A stretch of 64,000 nucleotides of DNA from Cryptomeria japonica (taxonomy: Eukaryota > Streptophyta > Pinopsida > Cupressales > Cupressaceae): contig NC_081405.1 of NCBI RefSeq assembly GCF_030272615.1, positions 653,996,920 to 654,060,919 on the forward strand, read 5' to 3'. Below, piece after piece: positions 1-10,294 of this stretch. The translations under genes were made by a program, and so were the position numbers. How positions within the stretch are numbered: position 1 is the first letter of the stretch; each line of letters begins with the position of its first letter. The notes under the pieces are model-generated. The model searched no databases. It was not told where the DNA came from and saw only the letters and a program-made list of their open reading frames with translations.

Positions 1-994
1 TTTCACCTATTATTTATTAGAAGGGTCTTGCATTTGAAGTAGACCCAAAGATGTAGCCCATTAGGGATGAACTCCGGTATCAATTTTGGTGTTGTATGGT
101 GTATGTGTTCATTTGGTTCCTTTTTACTTTGGATGTATGATTGACATTATGGTTAAAATATATAATGTGATATAGGTGATATTAATCTTAATTGTATGTA
201 TGAGGCTATTAATTAAATGCAGTAATATGGATTATGATGGATGCGGCTTAGTGTTGTAATGTAGCTAATGTCAGATGTATATATTCAATCATGTGAGTTT
301 AATCTCTTATGGAATTTTATGGCTATTTTCAAGTGGTAATCATTCTATCATGAGTAGGTTTAATCAATCTCTTTGTTAGTTGGATTAATCCACCTTAATG
401 TTCATTGGATTAATATAGTAATCTTCGTTGGAAACCCTTTAGGTGTTTAAGTTAAGTCTTCCGCTTGTGCAAATGTTATTGCAATATTTAATTTAATGCA
501 TCTTTAAGTTCTTTAATGTTTTAAAAAAAAAATTGTTTGCACTTTATTCGAGAGTTTTAGTTGAATCCTTTAGGGTTTCTTGGTAGGGCATTACACTGTA
601 ATCAGGCATGGTAGATGTTATCTCTGGCAGTTCATTACTCTAGATTGTTGTCCATTTATCTTGAGGTGGTTATAACCTCTTTGTAGTCAATGGGACTCTT
701 TTATAATGAGTACGCTCTAGGCAGTTTGGCTTCCTGTATGTGCTTCACTATGGGTAGGCTTCCCACCATGGTTTTTCCCTTTCTAGGTTTTCTACATACA
801 AATCATGGTGTTATGTGGTATGGTTTCTTTGCATTGATTATCTATTTAACTGTTAAGTTTTATTATTTACCAGTATCTCTTTCTACTTTACTGATACTTA
901 ATCTGGTTAAAGGTTATTAAGTGGATTAAATGATATAATCTGTTAATAATTGATTCACTCTCCCCCTCTTAGTTGTTCACTAGTTATCCTAACA
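1..994 (+). mobile_element. probable copia-type LTR, right-hand part (plus orientation)
   Basis: No convincing coding region is present. The last 60 bases carry a pyrimidine tract (TCACTCTCCCCCTCTTAG) followed by a short stretch ending in CTAACA. The same layout ends the copia LTRs at 36861 (minus), 46635 and 50528, where a C/T-rich tract lies shortly before the CA end. No primer binding site follows, and the minus-strand copia integrase reading begins at once. I infer the 3' end of a plus-strand LTR element, or a solo LTR, inserted into the copia element at 995. The left end lies outside the window, so neither a partner LTR nor a target duplication can be checked. A 76-codon open frame at 690 shows no domain and is probably chance. 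Confidence 0.35.
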
Positions 995-2203
995 GGAATA
1001 ACATGATCATTATGTTCAGGTTATTCTTCTTCATTATCACCATCTTCTTCTAGATCTACTTGTCCTGGTTGAACTGATACAACAACATTCTTTTTACCAG
1101 TTTCAGGCTTCACAAGTTCTGGTTCCAAATTCAAAATGTAAGGATCTTCATCCTTTTTCTCCACACTGGTTTCCCTCAAGACTTCAGGATACTCATCCAC
1201 TCAAACATTAGCACTCTTAATAATTCTTTGTGTCTAGTTGTTATAACATTCTTAGGCCTTACTCTTGGTGGAGTAACCAAGAAATATACCTTCATCACTT
1301 TTATCCTCAAACTTACAAACATAGTCACCTCTCTTAATAAAACATTTACTACCAAATATCTTCAAATAACTGACATGAGGTGATTTACCATACCAATATT
1401 CATAAGGAGTCTTATCCTTACCTCTTTTTACCAATATCTAGTTCATAGTGTAGGCAGTTGTGCTGAAAGCTTCTCTCTAGAAATATTTTGCTACACCTCT
1501 TTGTATCAACATCGTTCTAGCAACTTCAACAAGTGACTGGTTGTTCCTCTTTGCAACACCATTCTATTGTGGTGTCCTCGGTGTAGAAACCTTTCATTTG
1601 ATACCATTTTCTTCACAATATCTAGTGAATTCCACAGAAGTGAACTCACCACCCTGATTAGTCCTCGGACACTTTATCTTCTTGCCACTTTCCTTTTCAG
1701 CTAAGGCCTTGATTGCCTTGAACTTACTAAATGCTTATATTTTATCCTTCAAGAATGTGACCCACATCATTCTTGAGAAATCATCAGTGAAGATCATAAA
1801 ATATCTGTCACCTTGAATACTTTTGGTCCTTATTGATCCACAGAGGTCTATATGAACCAAATCTAACAGATGTTCCACTGAAAAAGATTTGCTCTTAAAA
1901 GTTGAGGATGTCATCTTTCCCAACTAACAATCCTTACACAAAGCATTAAATAGTTTTTCCAACTGAGGCAAACCTCTCACTGTCTTGGACTTACTCACTT
2001 TAAGAAAGTTATCAAAATTTATATGACAAAATCTCCCATGCCAAAGCCAACTATCATCTATTTTAGCAATTAGACAGTTGTTGACTTTATGATTTAGGTG
2101 AAACCAGTTACCTTTAGTCTGCTTTCCAGTTGTAATCAGTGCATCTTTGATCCCATATATTTTGCACATTCTATTCTTAAACTCCAATGGATATCCTTTG
2201 TCA
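995..2203 (-). pseudogene. Ty1/copia pol fragment: GAG-pre-integrase and integrase
   Basis: Read from high to low coordinates, this is the middle of a copia polyprotein. At 2203-1924 it shows the GAG-pre-integrase region (WLWHGRFCHINFDNF, then LCKDC). The integrase core follows at 1923-1500 (DLVHIDLCGSI, FTDDFSRMMWV, a decayed version of the second Asp motif, and the NGV and RNNQSL region). The stretch 1434-1252 is the integrase C-terminal part (TPYEYWYGKSPHVSYLKIFG, GIFLGYS). An acidic linker runs to about 1015, after which the frame is lost at the junction with the LTR-like sequence to the left. RT and RNase H are missing from the window. Stops interrupt it at several places, mostly TAG. 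It is the continuation of the gag-protease remnant at 35522-36790: the two halves join inside the sequence encoding LNDKG. Confidence 0.85.
2194..2203. repeat. target-site duplication, left copy, of the 4.4 kb insertion
   Basis: TCCTTTGTCA occurs here and again at 35522-35531. The two copies are the break point in the copia reading frame, and removing everything between them restores a continuous copia protein reading. The identity extends to 12 bp (ATCCTTTGTCAT), so the exact length is 10-12 bp. That is longer than the usual 4-6 bp of LTR elements. Confidence 0.75.
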
Positions 2204-3150
2204 TGCCCAACTTTTGGGCAAAAAACGGAACAACAACTTTTTTTTTTTAACAACATAAATTCATTAAATAATCTACATTATAATGGAATCAAATAAGTTT
2301 TGTCTTAACTAAGGGTTAACTCTGGGTTGAATAGAATCATTTACTAAAGTTGATTTGATCAACTAAATCAATATGGTGACAATAATTAGAGAAGACTAAT
2401 TTATTTCCTAAAAGGGTCATCTCAACTTAATTAATTAATCTAATTAAACTAATTAATTTTCTCTAATTAAAATTGAGAGATATTAATTATCTCAATAGCA
2501 TTTAAAATATTCAAGGCTAAATAAAAATAATGATAATGTTAACTCATATTAAAATTAATTAATTGAACGTACACAATTTCACTTTTAAATATAACCAATA
2601 AGGTTAACTAATTCAATTATGATATTTGCCAAATAAATATATTATATATTAAAGTCAATTTTAAATCCCCTAAGACATTTAAATTTCAACTATAAATAAT
2701 TGGCCAATAATGACCTCATAGGCTAGAATTTTACATAAAACAATTAATAAATTTCATTAATAAAATTCCCCCAAAGAAATTTAGCCTAACATCCATATTT
2801 AATTAGATATGAAAATAACTATATAATATTCCTCATTAATAACCCTAGATAATAAAATTAAATCAATTATGCGATTAATATAGTTATATAAAAATTAATC
2901 CCCAATTTTAATTATACCTTGATAATAAAGAATATATTAAAATTAATCAATTTTCACCTTAGTCAAAATAAGGAGTTAAAATTAATCCCACATATGGCTA
3001 TAGTTAAATGGGGGAAATTCTTTTTTTCAAAATTTAAAAAACGAATTCCCCCTCATTTCATTTTAATAATATTTAAATTTCAAACCCTAATTAGGGTTGA
3101 GTTATCCCTTTTATTTTATTTTAAAAACTAACCTAATATTTCATTATTTC

Positions 3151-3262
3151 TAAATGCTAATCCTAACCCAAATATGGGCTAGGGTTGCATATCTTATTTT
3201 TTTCTTTTTATTTTAAATGCTAACCCTAACCCGAAAATGGGTCAGGGTTGCATATTTTATCA
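3151..3262. repeat. two-copy 50-bp repeat with inverted CCTAACCC / GGGTTAGG-like arms
   Basis: Two copies (3151-3200 and 3214-3262) share TAAATGCTAA, then CCTAACCC, then an ATGGG element, then AGGGTTGCATAT. Within each copy the CCTAACCC and AGGGTT arms are complementary and can fold into a hairpin. The arms resemble a telomere repeat but occur only once or twice, so this is not telomeric DNA. Confidence 0.6.
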
Positions 3263-3440
3263 TAACTTATTCTTTTTGTTCTTGTTTGCCCCTGTGTGTG
3301 TGTGTGTGCAAGTTTAATAGAGGCGACTGAGGAAGGGCTTTACGCAAGGGAATGGTCGCAGGTTTATGGAGGTGACAGTGATGAAGCAAGGGAGAGTTGT
3401 AGTGTAAAGGAGGCAGCGGCACCACTGAGGAGGCCACCCA

Positions 3441-3626
3441 CAATGGCGTCATGGGCATCCCTACGAGTTTCGGCCAGTTGTGGTGGCCGTGGTTGCCCCT
3501 GAGGGTCGCGGCCCACAGTGGTGCTGCGAGCATCCCTGCAGGTCTCAGCCCACAGTGGTGGCTAAGGCCACCCCTATGGGTCGCGGCCTGTAGTGGCACC
3601 ACAGGCGCCCCTGTGCATTTTGGGCC
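3441..3626. repeat. GC-rich tandem repeat, 34-39 bp unit, about five copies
   Basis: Units start at 3441, 3475, 3514, 3551 and 3589. Each has a variant of CACAGTGGTGGC at its start and of GGGTCGCGGCC at its end. The tract is strongly GC-rich compared with the AT-rich flanks. It creates overlapping open frames on both strands rich in Ala, Gly, Pro and Trp (3267-3602 minus, 3296-3684 plus), which are repeat artefacts, not genes. Confidence 0.7.
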
Positions 3627-4257
3627 ACAAAGGGGGCCTGAGCCGCCGACTACGAGCTCGCTAGGGTTTCGGGGGAAGGTTTGACCTCCCTCATTTTACT
3701 GTCAATTTTTTATTTATTTAAATTTTTATTTAAAGATCTTTTTTTTATATATAGTTAAAAGATTATATATATATATATATGAGCATGTTTATTTCATTTA
3801 TTTACAGCAACATACATGTCTATTTTATCCTTCTTCTTTTTTTAACAACAACTTAGTTATAAAAGATAAAACTGCATGCATTATCCCATATATATATATA
3901 CAGGTTTAAAATTGTATTTACATTGTTTAGAGCAGGTTTTAATTAATAAAACATAATGGATTATATTTGATTTTCTTCCAATAACATGAAGTTCTTTTCT
4001 TTTTGAAATTGAAATAATTAGATTTAAATTACCATTATATGTGCATTTCCGGAATTATAGCTTTAGCAGAAATGATTTATTTTACAACTCCAAATTAACC
4101 TTTCTAATTTATTGATTTTCTACTTAACATGCATTTACATAATATATAAAAAGTAGCAGAAATAAATGTAATGACAACTGCAACTAATATTTTCTAAAAT
4201 CCATTGAGTAATAACAACAAGATAAAATGCAGTATTAACTCTAGATTTCTATTTATT

Positions 4258-4286
4258 CCCCCCCCCCCCCCCCCCCTTTTTTTTTT
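4258..4286. repeat. homopolymer pair: 19 C followed by 10 T
   Basis: A run of 19 cytosines is joined to 10 thymines. The G-rich complement could form a G-quadruplex, and the exact run length is likely to vary or to be misassembled. It produces a spurious poly-Gly stretch in the minus-strand frame at 4194-4382. Confidence 0.9.
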
Positions 4287-5730
4287 AAGACATAGAAAAC
4301 AGAAAATAATTTTCATTCCTTTCTGCATTAATATTTTAAAACAAAATAAAACATCATTTTTCCAACAACTGTAACAAAACAAAAATTATCCAAAATCCAT
4401 TCATTTTATTTAAAGGATCAATACTTCAAATAAAATATATTTTATCACATGGTAATACTTAATCAATAATACATTTTCCTTTTCTACAATATAAATACAA
4501 TAGAAAACTTATTTTTCTTTCTTTTCTTTGCAACTAAAATACAATAATAAACTCTTTTTCTACAACTAAAATACAATCAACAATAGGATCATCTCCAAGC
4601 TTTCCCTTCCAAATCTTTTCCAAAGCAACTTGCAATAAAAACTTGAGGTTGTGATCATCAAGGCTCACCTCCCAACCTAGGCTTACTAGAAGCCACCCCC
4701 GAGCTAGGAGAGTCAAGGCTAGATGGGAAACACACATACAAACACATATATACAAAAACTCATAACAACAAAAACACTCCCAACCCAAGGTTTAAACAAT
4801 GTCACTTATGTGACTTTCAAGTGGGGTGAAGGTGGACTAGGTACCCTTGAGGAGAATTCTGCAAATAGTGAACATAATGTCATAACAAGGCTGCAAATAT
4901 AACACATCCACAAGTTCTAAACTTGTCCCTATGATTCCTTATGACCCCCAAGACATACAAGCCAACAACTCCCCTTATGACCCCCATTGCATAAACATAA
5001 TACTATGCAACAAGGGTCACAAAAATCCCTTGAGAACCACTCTCTTCCAAAGAGAACCTCTCACTCAAAGCCTGTCAAACAACCCTTCACCCCAAGGCCA
5101 CTCTACCCTCCCAAGGGTGAGTTTGGCCTTGAAAAATCCCAAAACAAGGAAACATAAAAACACAACAAAAACACATAAGGAATATTTCTACTCCTTCCTA
5201 CACAAAAAATAGCAACCATGGAAAAACAAAAACAACCACAATCTTTTCAGAAGAAAACAACATCATACAATAGTTAGGAATTCAACCAACCTTAATCTGC
5301 CAAAAAAAAGGTAAGAGAATTTGTAGGAGAGCTACCCAAATCCACAACTTTTCTCCTTCCAAACTTAGCCCAAAAATCTTCCCAATACTTGCAAAAATTC
5401 TAAGTCTCCAAAATGGAGAGTGGGTGATCAAATCTCTCCCTCCCAAACTATTCCCTATGAAGCCACACCTCACTCTTTCCAACCCACTTGGGAAGGGTGA
5501 AGGATTCTCATTGGTTGGTCTTCCCAAAACCTTACACACTCCCTAACCAAGACACCTCAAAAAGGGGAAATGGAATGGAGAAGAGAGATGACACTCATGA
5601 AGTGGGTTATCTAACCTAGGAGGGCTCTTGTAAAGATGAAATTCGGCCAACTTGGGAAACTCAATTTTTGGGGAGGTTAAACAAGCCCTAGGGAGTGGAC
5701 ACATGGCTAAATTTGGCCTTCATCCATACG

Positions 5731-5735
5731 TACTG
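5731..5735. repeat. target-site duplication CGTAC, left copy, outer element
   Basis: CGTAC directly precedes the LTR at 5736 and recurs directly after the partner LTR at 34667-34671. A 5-bp duplication is the norm for Ty3/gypsy integrases. Confidence 0.95.
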
Positions 5736-6079
5736 TAGCATAGGAATTTGGAAATCATCACAAACACATAAAAACTAATCTAGCTCAATCACGAAAGCTT
5801 AAATGTAATGATCTATCCTAAACACACTCAATAGAGACATGAAAATTGAAACATTCAAAAAGATTATGCAAACCAGATGTAAATCCAAATGCTTCCTTCA
5901 TGCGGCTCCATTGTCCTTCTTTCTTCTCCAAATAGTTTTGTTGTGGATCTCACCTTCAAGTGCATAAACCTAATGTGAAAGCAAGATTGACATTGGCATA
6001 AGAGTACTCGAAGTGTGATTTGATAGAGTGATTAGAAATTTGATGATCTGATTAGGGATTTGATTGAAGAAATTCATCC

Positions 6080-6087
6080 AATTTATA
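6080..6087 (-). promoter_or_regulatory. TATA-like box in the outer element's 3' LTR
   Basis: The minus strand reads GTCTATAAATTGG. The same site exists in the 5' LTR at 33503-33510, where it would drive the element's own transcript. This 3' copy would fire out of the element towards lower coordinates. Motif recognition only. Confidence 0.45.
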
Positions 6088-6734
6088 GACAAACTGGATA
6101 GATGAATCAAATTAGCATGATTCAAATCAAATAGAAATTGTAAATCAAAAATGTCAATTATGACAAATTTGATTGATTGATGATTATGACAAAATATGAC
6201 AAATTTCTATGTCAAAATTGATTAATTGTCAATTATGACAAATTATGACAAATTGAAATGTCATTCCCATGGAATTAGGAGATGAAATAGGAGGGAATAG
6301 AAGTTAGATGAATTAGAAATTAGAAAATTAGAAAAAGAGGAAAATTAGGAATTAAGAATTAGGTAAATTAATTAATAATTTGTCATTTATTAATTAATTC
6401 ACAAAAAGAGGAATAATTAGCCAATTAAATGAACATTTAATTGTGATGAGAATACTTAGGATAAATAAATAATTTATTAATCCTAGAGGAAGAAATGACA
6501 CACAAGGTTAAATGATTAAATCATGAAACCCTAGAAGATGAATTAGCAATGCGAGAATGACAATTAGGTCTTGATTGAAGATAATTGATATCGATCATGA
6601 TTTTGAATTGATAAATGACCAATGTGATAAATGATTTGATTGATTGACAAACTAACCAAGATTGATAAAGAGACCAAATTGATAGGCACCAATTGACGAA
6701 GAAAAATGACTAATTGATCCAAATTGACATGATT

Positions 6735-6924
6735 GAAAAGAATGATGATTGATGACAAAATAGATTGCAAAACGACAATATTGAAAATGACCATGATCGA
6801 TGACAAATCGATCGCAAAATGACAAGATCGAACATGACAATGATCGATGACAAATCGATCGTTAAAATGACAAGATTGAAAATGATAAGGATTGATGATA
6901 AATCGATCACCAGATGACAAGATT
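6735..6924. repeat. four tandem 47-48 bp repeats in the LTR, with GATCGATG motifs
   Basis: Units start at 6735, 6783, 6830 and 6878. Each contains a GAxxATGA start, a CGATGACAAATCGAT core and an ATGACAAGATT end. Units 2 and 3 have a near-palindromic ATCGATGACAAATCGAT. The same array is at 34177-34366 in the other LTR. It lies near the biological LTR start, so it could be an enhancer-like U3 repeat. Confidence 0.85.
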
Positions 6925-7224
6925 GATAAGAGGACAAAACCCTAATTAGGATTGACGATGTCCAAAATGATGACAAATGAGCACGTACATTGATGCGATA
7001 GGATAAGATCGACCAAAATCATGATTGAAGATTGTTGTCGACAAGACCAAATTTGAAGGTGAGATGAATGAAGAATGTAGAAGAATGACTCGATACTTGC
7101 AAATGATAAAGACCAAGTGCGAATCATAGGAGAAATGTTAATGCAACGCAAAAACCTAAAATGAGGCAATGCGCAAATGTTAAAGTATGATTCCACAAGC
7201 GTTGACCATTTTTAGGTGTCTACA

Positions 7225-7238
7225 TTTTGCCCCTCTTT
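7225..7238 (-). other. polypurine tract of the outer element
   Basis: The minus strand reads AAAGAGGGGCAAAA immediately before the 3' LTR. The nested Tat element has AAAGAGGGGCAAA at the same place (24571-24583). The next 100 bases inward (7239-7345) also match the Tat element: a TCTTTGAAAC motif, a TGGGGCAT motif and CCTCGAGGGGGCAT occur in the same order. Confidence 0.9.
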
Positions 7239-7345
7239 GAGACAATGTGATTTTAAGCATTGTTTCAAAGAACAATAATGAAAATGCCCCAGACAATAAT
7301 AATGACAAATGCATGCCCCCTCGAGGAATTGGCCAGAAACATGCA

Positions 7346-8052
7346 GAAAAGAGGCCAATTGATCGATAAAAATGATAGAAAATGATAGGAGCAAACAGAC
7401 TGACAATTGAAGACCAAATGTACGAAGGACAAGCAATCAAAGATGCAAAAGACCATGACCAACATAAGATGGAGAGGGTGCACGTCCATCTATACACTAA
7501 CAAAGATCTATAAATGAGACCAAGAGAGGGAAAATTGCTCATTTGCACTAGACAAAGAGGAGGATTTGTTGCTCTGGACAAGGACACTTGCAGAGAGATG
7601 GCGAACATTCCAATGGTAGATCACCTCGGAGAATGTGTATGCACATTCAGACGACCGGATGATGTAGGAGCAGCGGTATGTATCTCAAAAACTCATGTTT
7701 TCAATTTCATGAATTTAACTTGCTTGCAGGACATTGCGGGGCCCACAGGGAGTGTAGAAACTGACTTCTGCGCTTGTGTAGGGTGAATCCTATGCTTGTG
7801 TGAGATCTTCTATGCTTATGTAGGGTACACAGGCGTAGGTTACATGACACAGGCACAGGTTCCTTGACACAGGCGCAGTTGTGCATTGGCAACCCTAATT
7901 TTGGTCAAAACAGCATGCAAATGATCTAAAAAGGGGGGATAAGGGTAGGATAGGTCAGAATAGCTTAAAGAACACCTTGATTTGGCCATGAAATGAGGAA
8001 ATGCAACCCGTAGGAGAAGACCCTAAAACTGACAAAATGTGCCCCAATTGTG
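7346..8052 (-). other. noncoding 3' region of the outer element with repeated ACAGGCGCAG motifs
   Basis: No reliable gene is present. A 90-codon plus-strand frame at 7514-7786 shows no domain. At 7766-7880 a short motif is repeated, first as CTGCGCTTGTGT and CTATGCTTGTGT, then in the opposite direction as ACACAGGCGTAGG, ACACAGGCACAGG and ACACAGGCGCAG. The same motif is repeated in the leader of this element at 32945-33040. Confidence 0.6.
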
Positions 8053-9840
8053 ATGCAGAGTCGACAGTATCCAGTGATCACACAGGAGAACCGACCGAAC
8101 TGCTTCATGCTACGACATAGACTCAGGAGCACAGACAGAGATACATTAGCAGGACTTGGGATATACTATGTCACATTCATGCCCGAGATTAGGGCAAACA
8201 TAGGACTGCTTACCACATTGGTAGAGTGATGGCATTCGGAGACCTCCTCGTTCCATTTGGTGACTGGAGAGGCGACGGTGACACTGGAGGATGTATGGCG
8301 TATCCTCTGCATTCCGATTCATGGAGAGATGATAGAGTATGACCCAGTGATAGGGAGAGATGCATTGTGCAGATTATTTGAGTGTGACGCAGATGATCTG
8401 GATATCATGGAGAGAGAGATTGGCTGGGAGACCATGGCATCAGAGTATGATCGACGATATGTGGTGATAGCCATGGTGATAGCATGTCTACTAGTAGGAG
8501 ACAGACAAGGACATGGATTCCCTATTGGATGGGGAAGAGTGCTAGAGCGGATGGTGATAGAGGGGATGGTGTACGCATGGGGACCATGTGTGCTGGCTAT
8601 GTTGTATTTTCAGTTGCATCAGATAGCATATCAGGGAGTGCAAACTTTGAGCTATGGAGTCACATTGTTACAGGTATGGGCATTTGAGCATATAGCCATA
8701 TGTCAACCGATTACAGATAGATAGGTAGTACCACATCAACCATATGTGTAATGCTATGGGGGAGCACTGAGACAGGGTCCTTTTGGATACATATTGTACT
8801 GGCGACATGAGCTAGATAGACTGAGAGAGTTCACATGGAGGCCATATCGTGATTGTTCGGGATGGTCAGATGATAGTGATGAGCTACCTTATTGTAGACA
8901 GGAAAGGTACCTGATTGGGCAACCAGTGAATCGCCAGAGAGTGATTGAGTTGTACCTGCCAGAGAGAGTCAGACGACAGTTTGGAGAGAGGCAGGATGTA
9001 CCTAGGAGGACTACACACTTTGCCCGATCTCACAGAGAGACGAGTCAATGGGGGAGTATGATTCAGCCACACATAGCATATGCTGACTTCTCACAGCTAC
9101 AACAGAGACAGTGGGATTGGAGATCAGATGTAGTGGATGCCGAGATGACAGATGAGTATGAGAGATGGTTTGCATGACGACGGCCAGTGCCATTGATAGA
9201 TCCAGATATTCCAGTACCGAGACGACAGGAGGACTTCCCACTCACAGGAGAGGAGGAGGGAGATGATGAAGACGAGGAGGATGAGAGTGGTGATGAGGAG
9301 GGTGATGATGAGGATGACGAGGATGAGCTAGATTCAGGCAAGCATGAGGCATTGTAGGATATACCCATAGAGCCGGAGACAACTAGGTCAGAGGAGATGG
9401 AGATGTGTAGGGCTACCATAGCGAGTCAGCAGGATCATATTGCAACTTTAGAGAGAGAGCATGAGTAGTTCAGAGTGGAGATAGCCAGACTCACAGCGGC
9501 TCGAGATACAGCAATAGCTCAGGCATAGCGAGAGGAACAAAGAGTCACTGAGTATATTGGGTCGATTCGGGATGCCAGTGTACGTGAGATGGCACAGATG
9601 CTGGTAGAGACCGGAGAGGAGATACACCATTGGAGGACACTATATGAGAGTGCAGTTCCACCAGAGCAGAGAGCACCTTCATATCGGGCACGATCGAGGA
9701 CAGAGAGCAGGGCACACTCTCGGAGGTCATTGAGCAGCATGGGGGTGAGTGGACCTATGAGACCACCACAGCCAGGACTAGGAGGGACATCACCCGTGAG
9801 ACATGGCAAGGATGAGGAGGACAGAGGGAGCACCCAGTGA
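8053..9840 (+). pseudogene. plant mobile domain (PMD) protein, antisense to the outer element
   Basis: One plus-strand frame of 596 codons runs from ATG 8053 to TGA 9838-9840. Residues about 18-80 carry a PMD-type start (FMLRHRLRS, LAGLGIYYV). They are followed by the family hallmark VTLEDVWRILCIPIHG near residue 75 and the long helical PMD core to about residue 370. After that come a very acidic Glu/Asp tract (9241-9330), a coiled-coil-like stretch and a basic Arg/Ser-rich tail. In-frame stops include TGA 8227, TAG 8722, TAA 8749, TGA 9175 and TAG 9355, so it is broken. PMD proteins occur as host genes and inside plant transposons. Extra antisense frames between pol and the 3' LTR, some PMD-like, are known from Tat-lineage elements. 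Its position here fits that pattern. The start was chosen because homology begins close to it in the same frame. Confidence 0.8.
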
Positions 9841-10289
9841 TAGAGGCATGTGCTCCTTAGGACAGGCAGTGGACATTATGTAGTTTGACATTTTGTAGTC
9901 AGCCTGCGGGCCATACTTAGGATAGACAGTCCAATTTTGTACTTTGATATTATTGTGACATATGATATGATATGCATCGATATGATGGGATGCAATGTGT
10001 TATGACTGATAGCTATAGTTTTCATGTATGGATGACTTATGCATTGTTTATGTACCATTGTGGAACATGTATGGATGTATTATTTGTTTTTTTAATGTGT
10101 TTTTGATGCATTTATAATATGGAATGGACAAAATGCTTGATCTGAGACTTGATATAATGCAAATGTACTAACCAAATGGATGCAGGATGCAGCATATGTG
10201 TGCGGGGAAATTGGAGCACTAGATCGAACTGATGGAAGAAATGTTAGTAAGAAGAAAATGAGATGGAGGATAGTTAGAGATGAAGAAAA
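9841..10289 (-). other. noncoding outer-element sequence between the PMD gene and the nested insertion
   Basis: This 450-bp tail beyond the PMD stop carries no recognisable domain. A 60-codon minus frame at 9876 is likely chance. It joins directly to 26445 when the nested Tat element and one ACTTG copy are removed. Confidence 0.6.
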
Positions 10290-10294
10290 ACTTG
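10290..10294. repeat. target-site duplication ACTTG, left copy, nested Tat element
   Basis: ACTTG precedes the LTR at 10295 and follows its partner at 26440-26444, defining the insertion point exactly. Confidence 0.96.

Larger units (their letters stand above)
2204..5735 (-). mobile_element. left 3.5 kb of an unidentified 4.4 kb insertion
   Basis: With 34672-35521 this makes one block of about 4.38 kb lying between 10-12 bp duplications inside the copia element. Its ends are TG and CA in both readings (TGCCCAACTT at 2204, CTCACA at 35521). The left terminus is a perfect 7-bp-stem palindrome (TGCCCAACTTTTGGGCA). I found no transposase, RT or other domain; open frames at 3267, 4534, 4931 and 5282 are short and show no motif. 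Most of it is AT-rich, with one GC-rich island at 3290-3690. Candidates are a large solo LTR (TG...CA ends) or a non-autonomous Mutator-like element (9-11 bp duplication, but no clear terminal inverted repeats). I cannot choose between them. Confidence 0.5.
5736..7224 (-). repeat. 3' LTR of the outer element (1489 bp)
   Basis: The sequence is about 98 percent identical to 33157-34666, apart from several small indels, including about 31 extra bases in the partner near 33580-33625. It starts TGTAGCATAGG on the plus strand and ends GTGTCTACA. It holds a TATA-like box (minus-strand TATAAATT at 6080-6087) and a 48-bp tandem repeat. Several minus-strand open frames of 60-118 codons inside it come from this repeat and show no domain. 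Confidence 0.95.

Noticed and set aside
2204-2260. Helitron end, because of the terminal palindrome
   Set aside because: Helitrons make no target duplication and end CTRR near a hairpin. Here a 10-12 bp duplication is present.
3161-3250. CCTAACCC and GGGTTAGG-like words suggesting interstitial telomere repeats
   Set aside because: Only one or two units each, embedded in a larger 50-bp repeat.
3267-3684. Overlapping frames on both strands in the GC-rich island
   Set aside because: Products of the 38-bp tandem repeat. Composition is biased in every frame.
4194-5539. Short frames at 4194, 4534, 4931 and 5282 as possible host genes
   Set aside because: Under 100 codons, no motif, AT- or homopolymer-driven, inside an insertion with defined borders.
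6564-7608. Several overlapping minus-strand frames of 60-142 codons
   Set aside because: They fall in the outer LTR and its flank, arise from the 48-bp repeat and AT-rich text, and differ between the two LTR copies. No domain.
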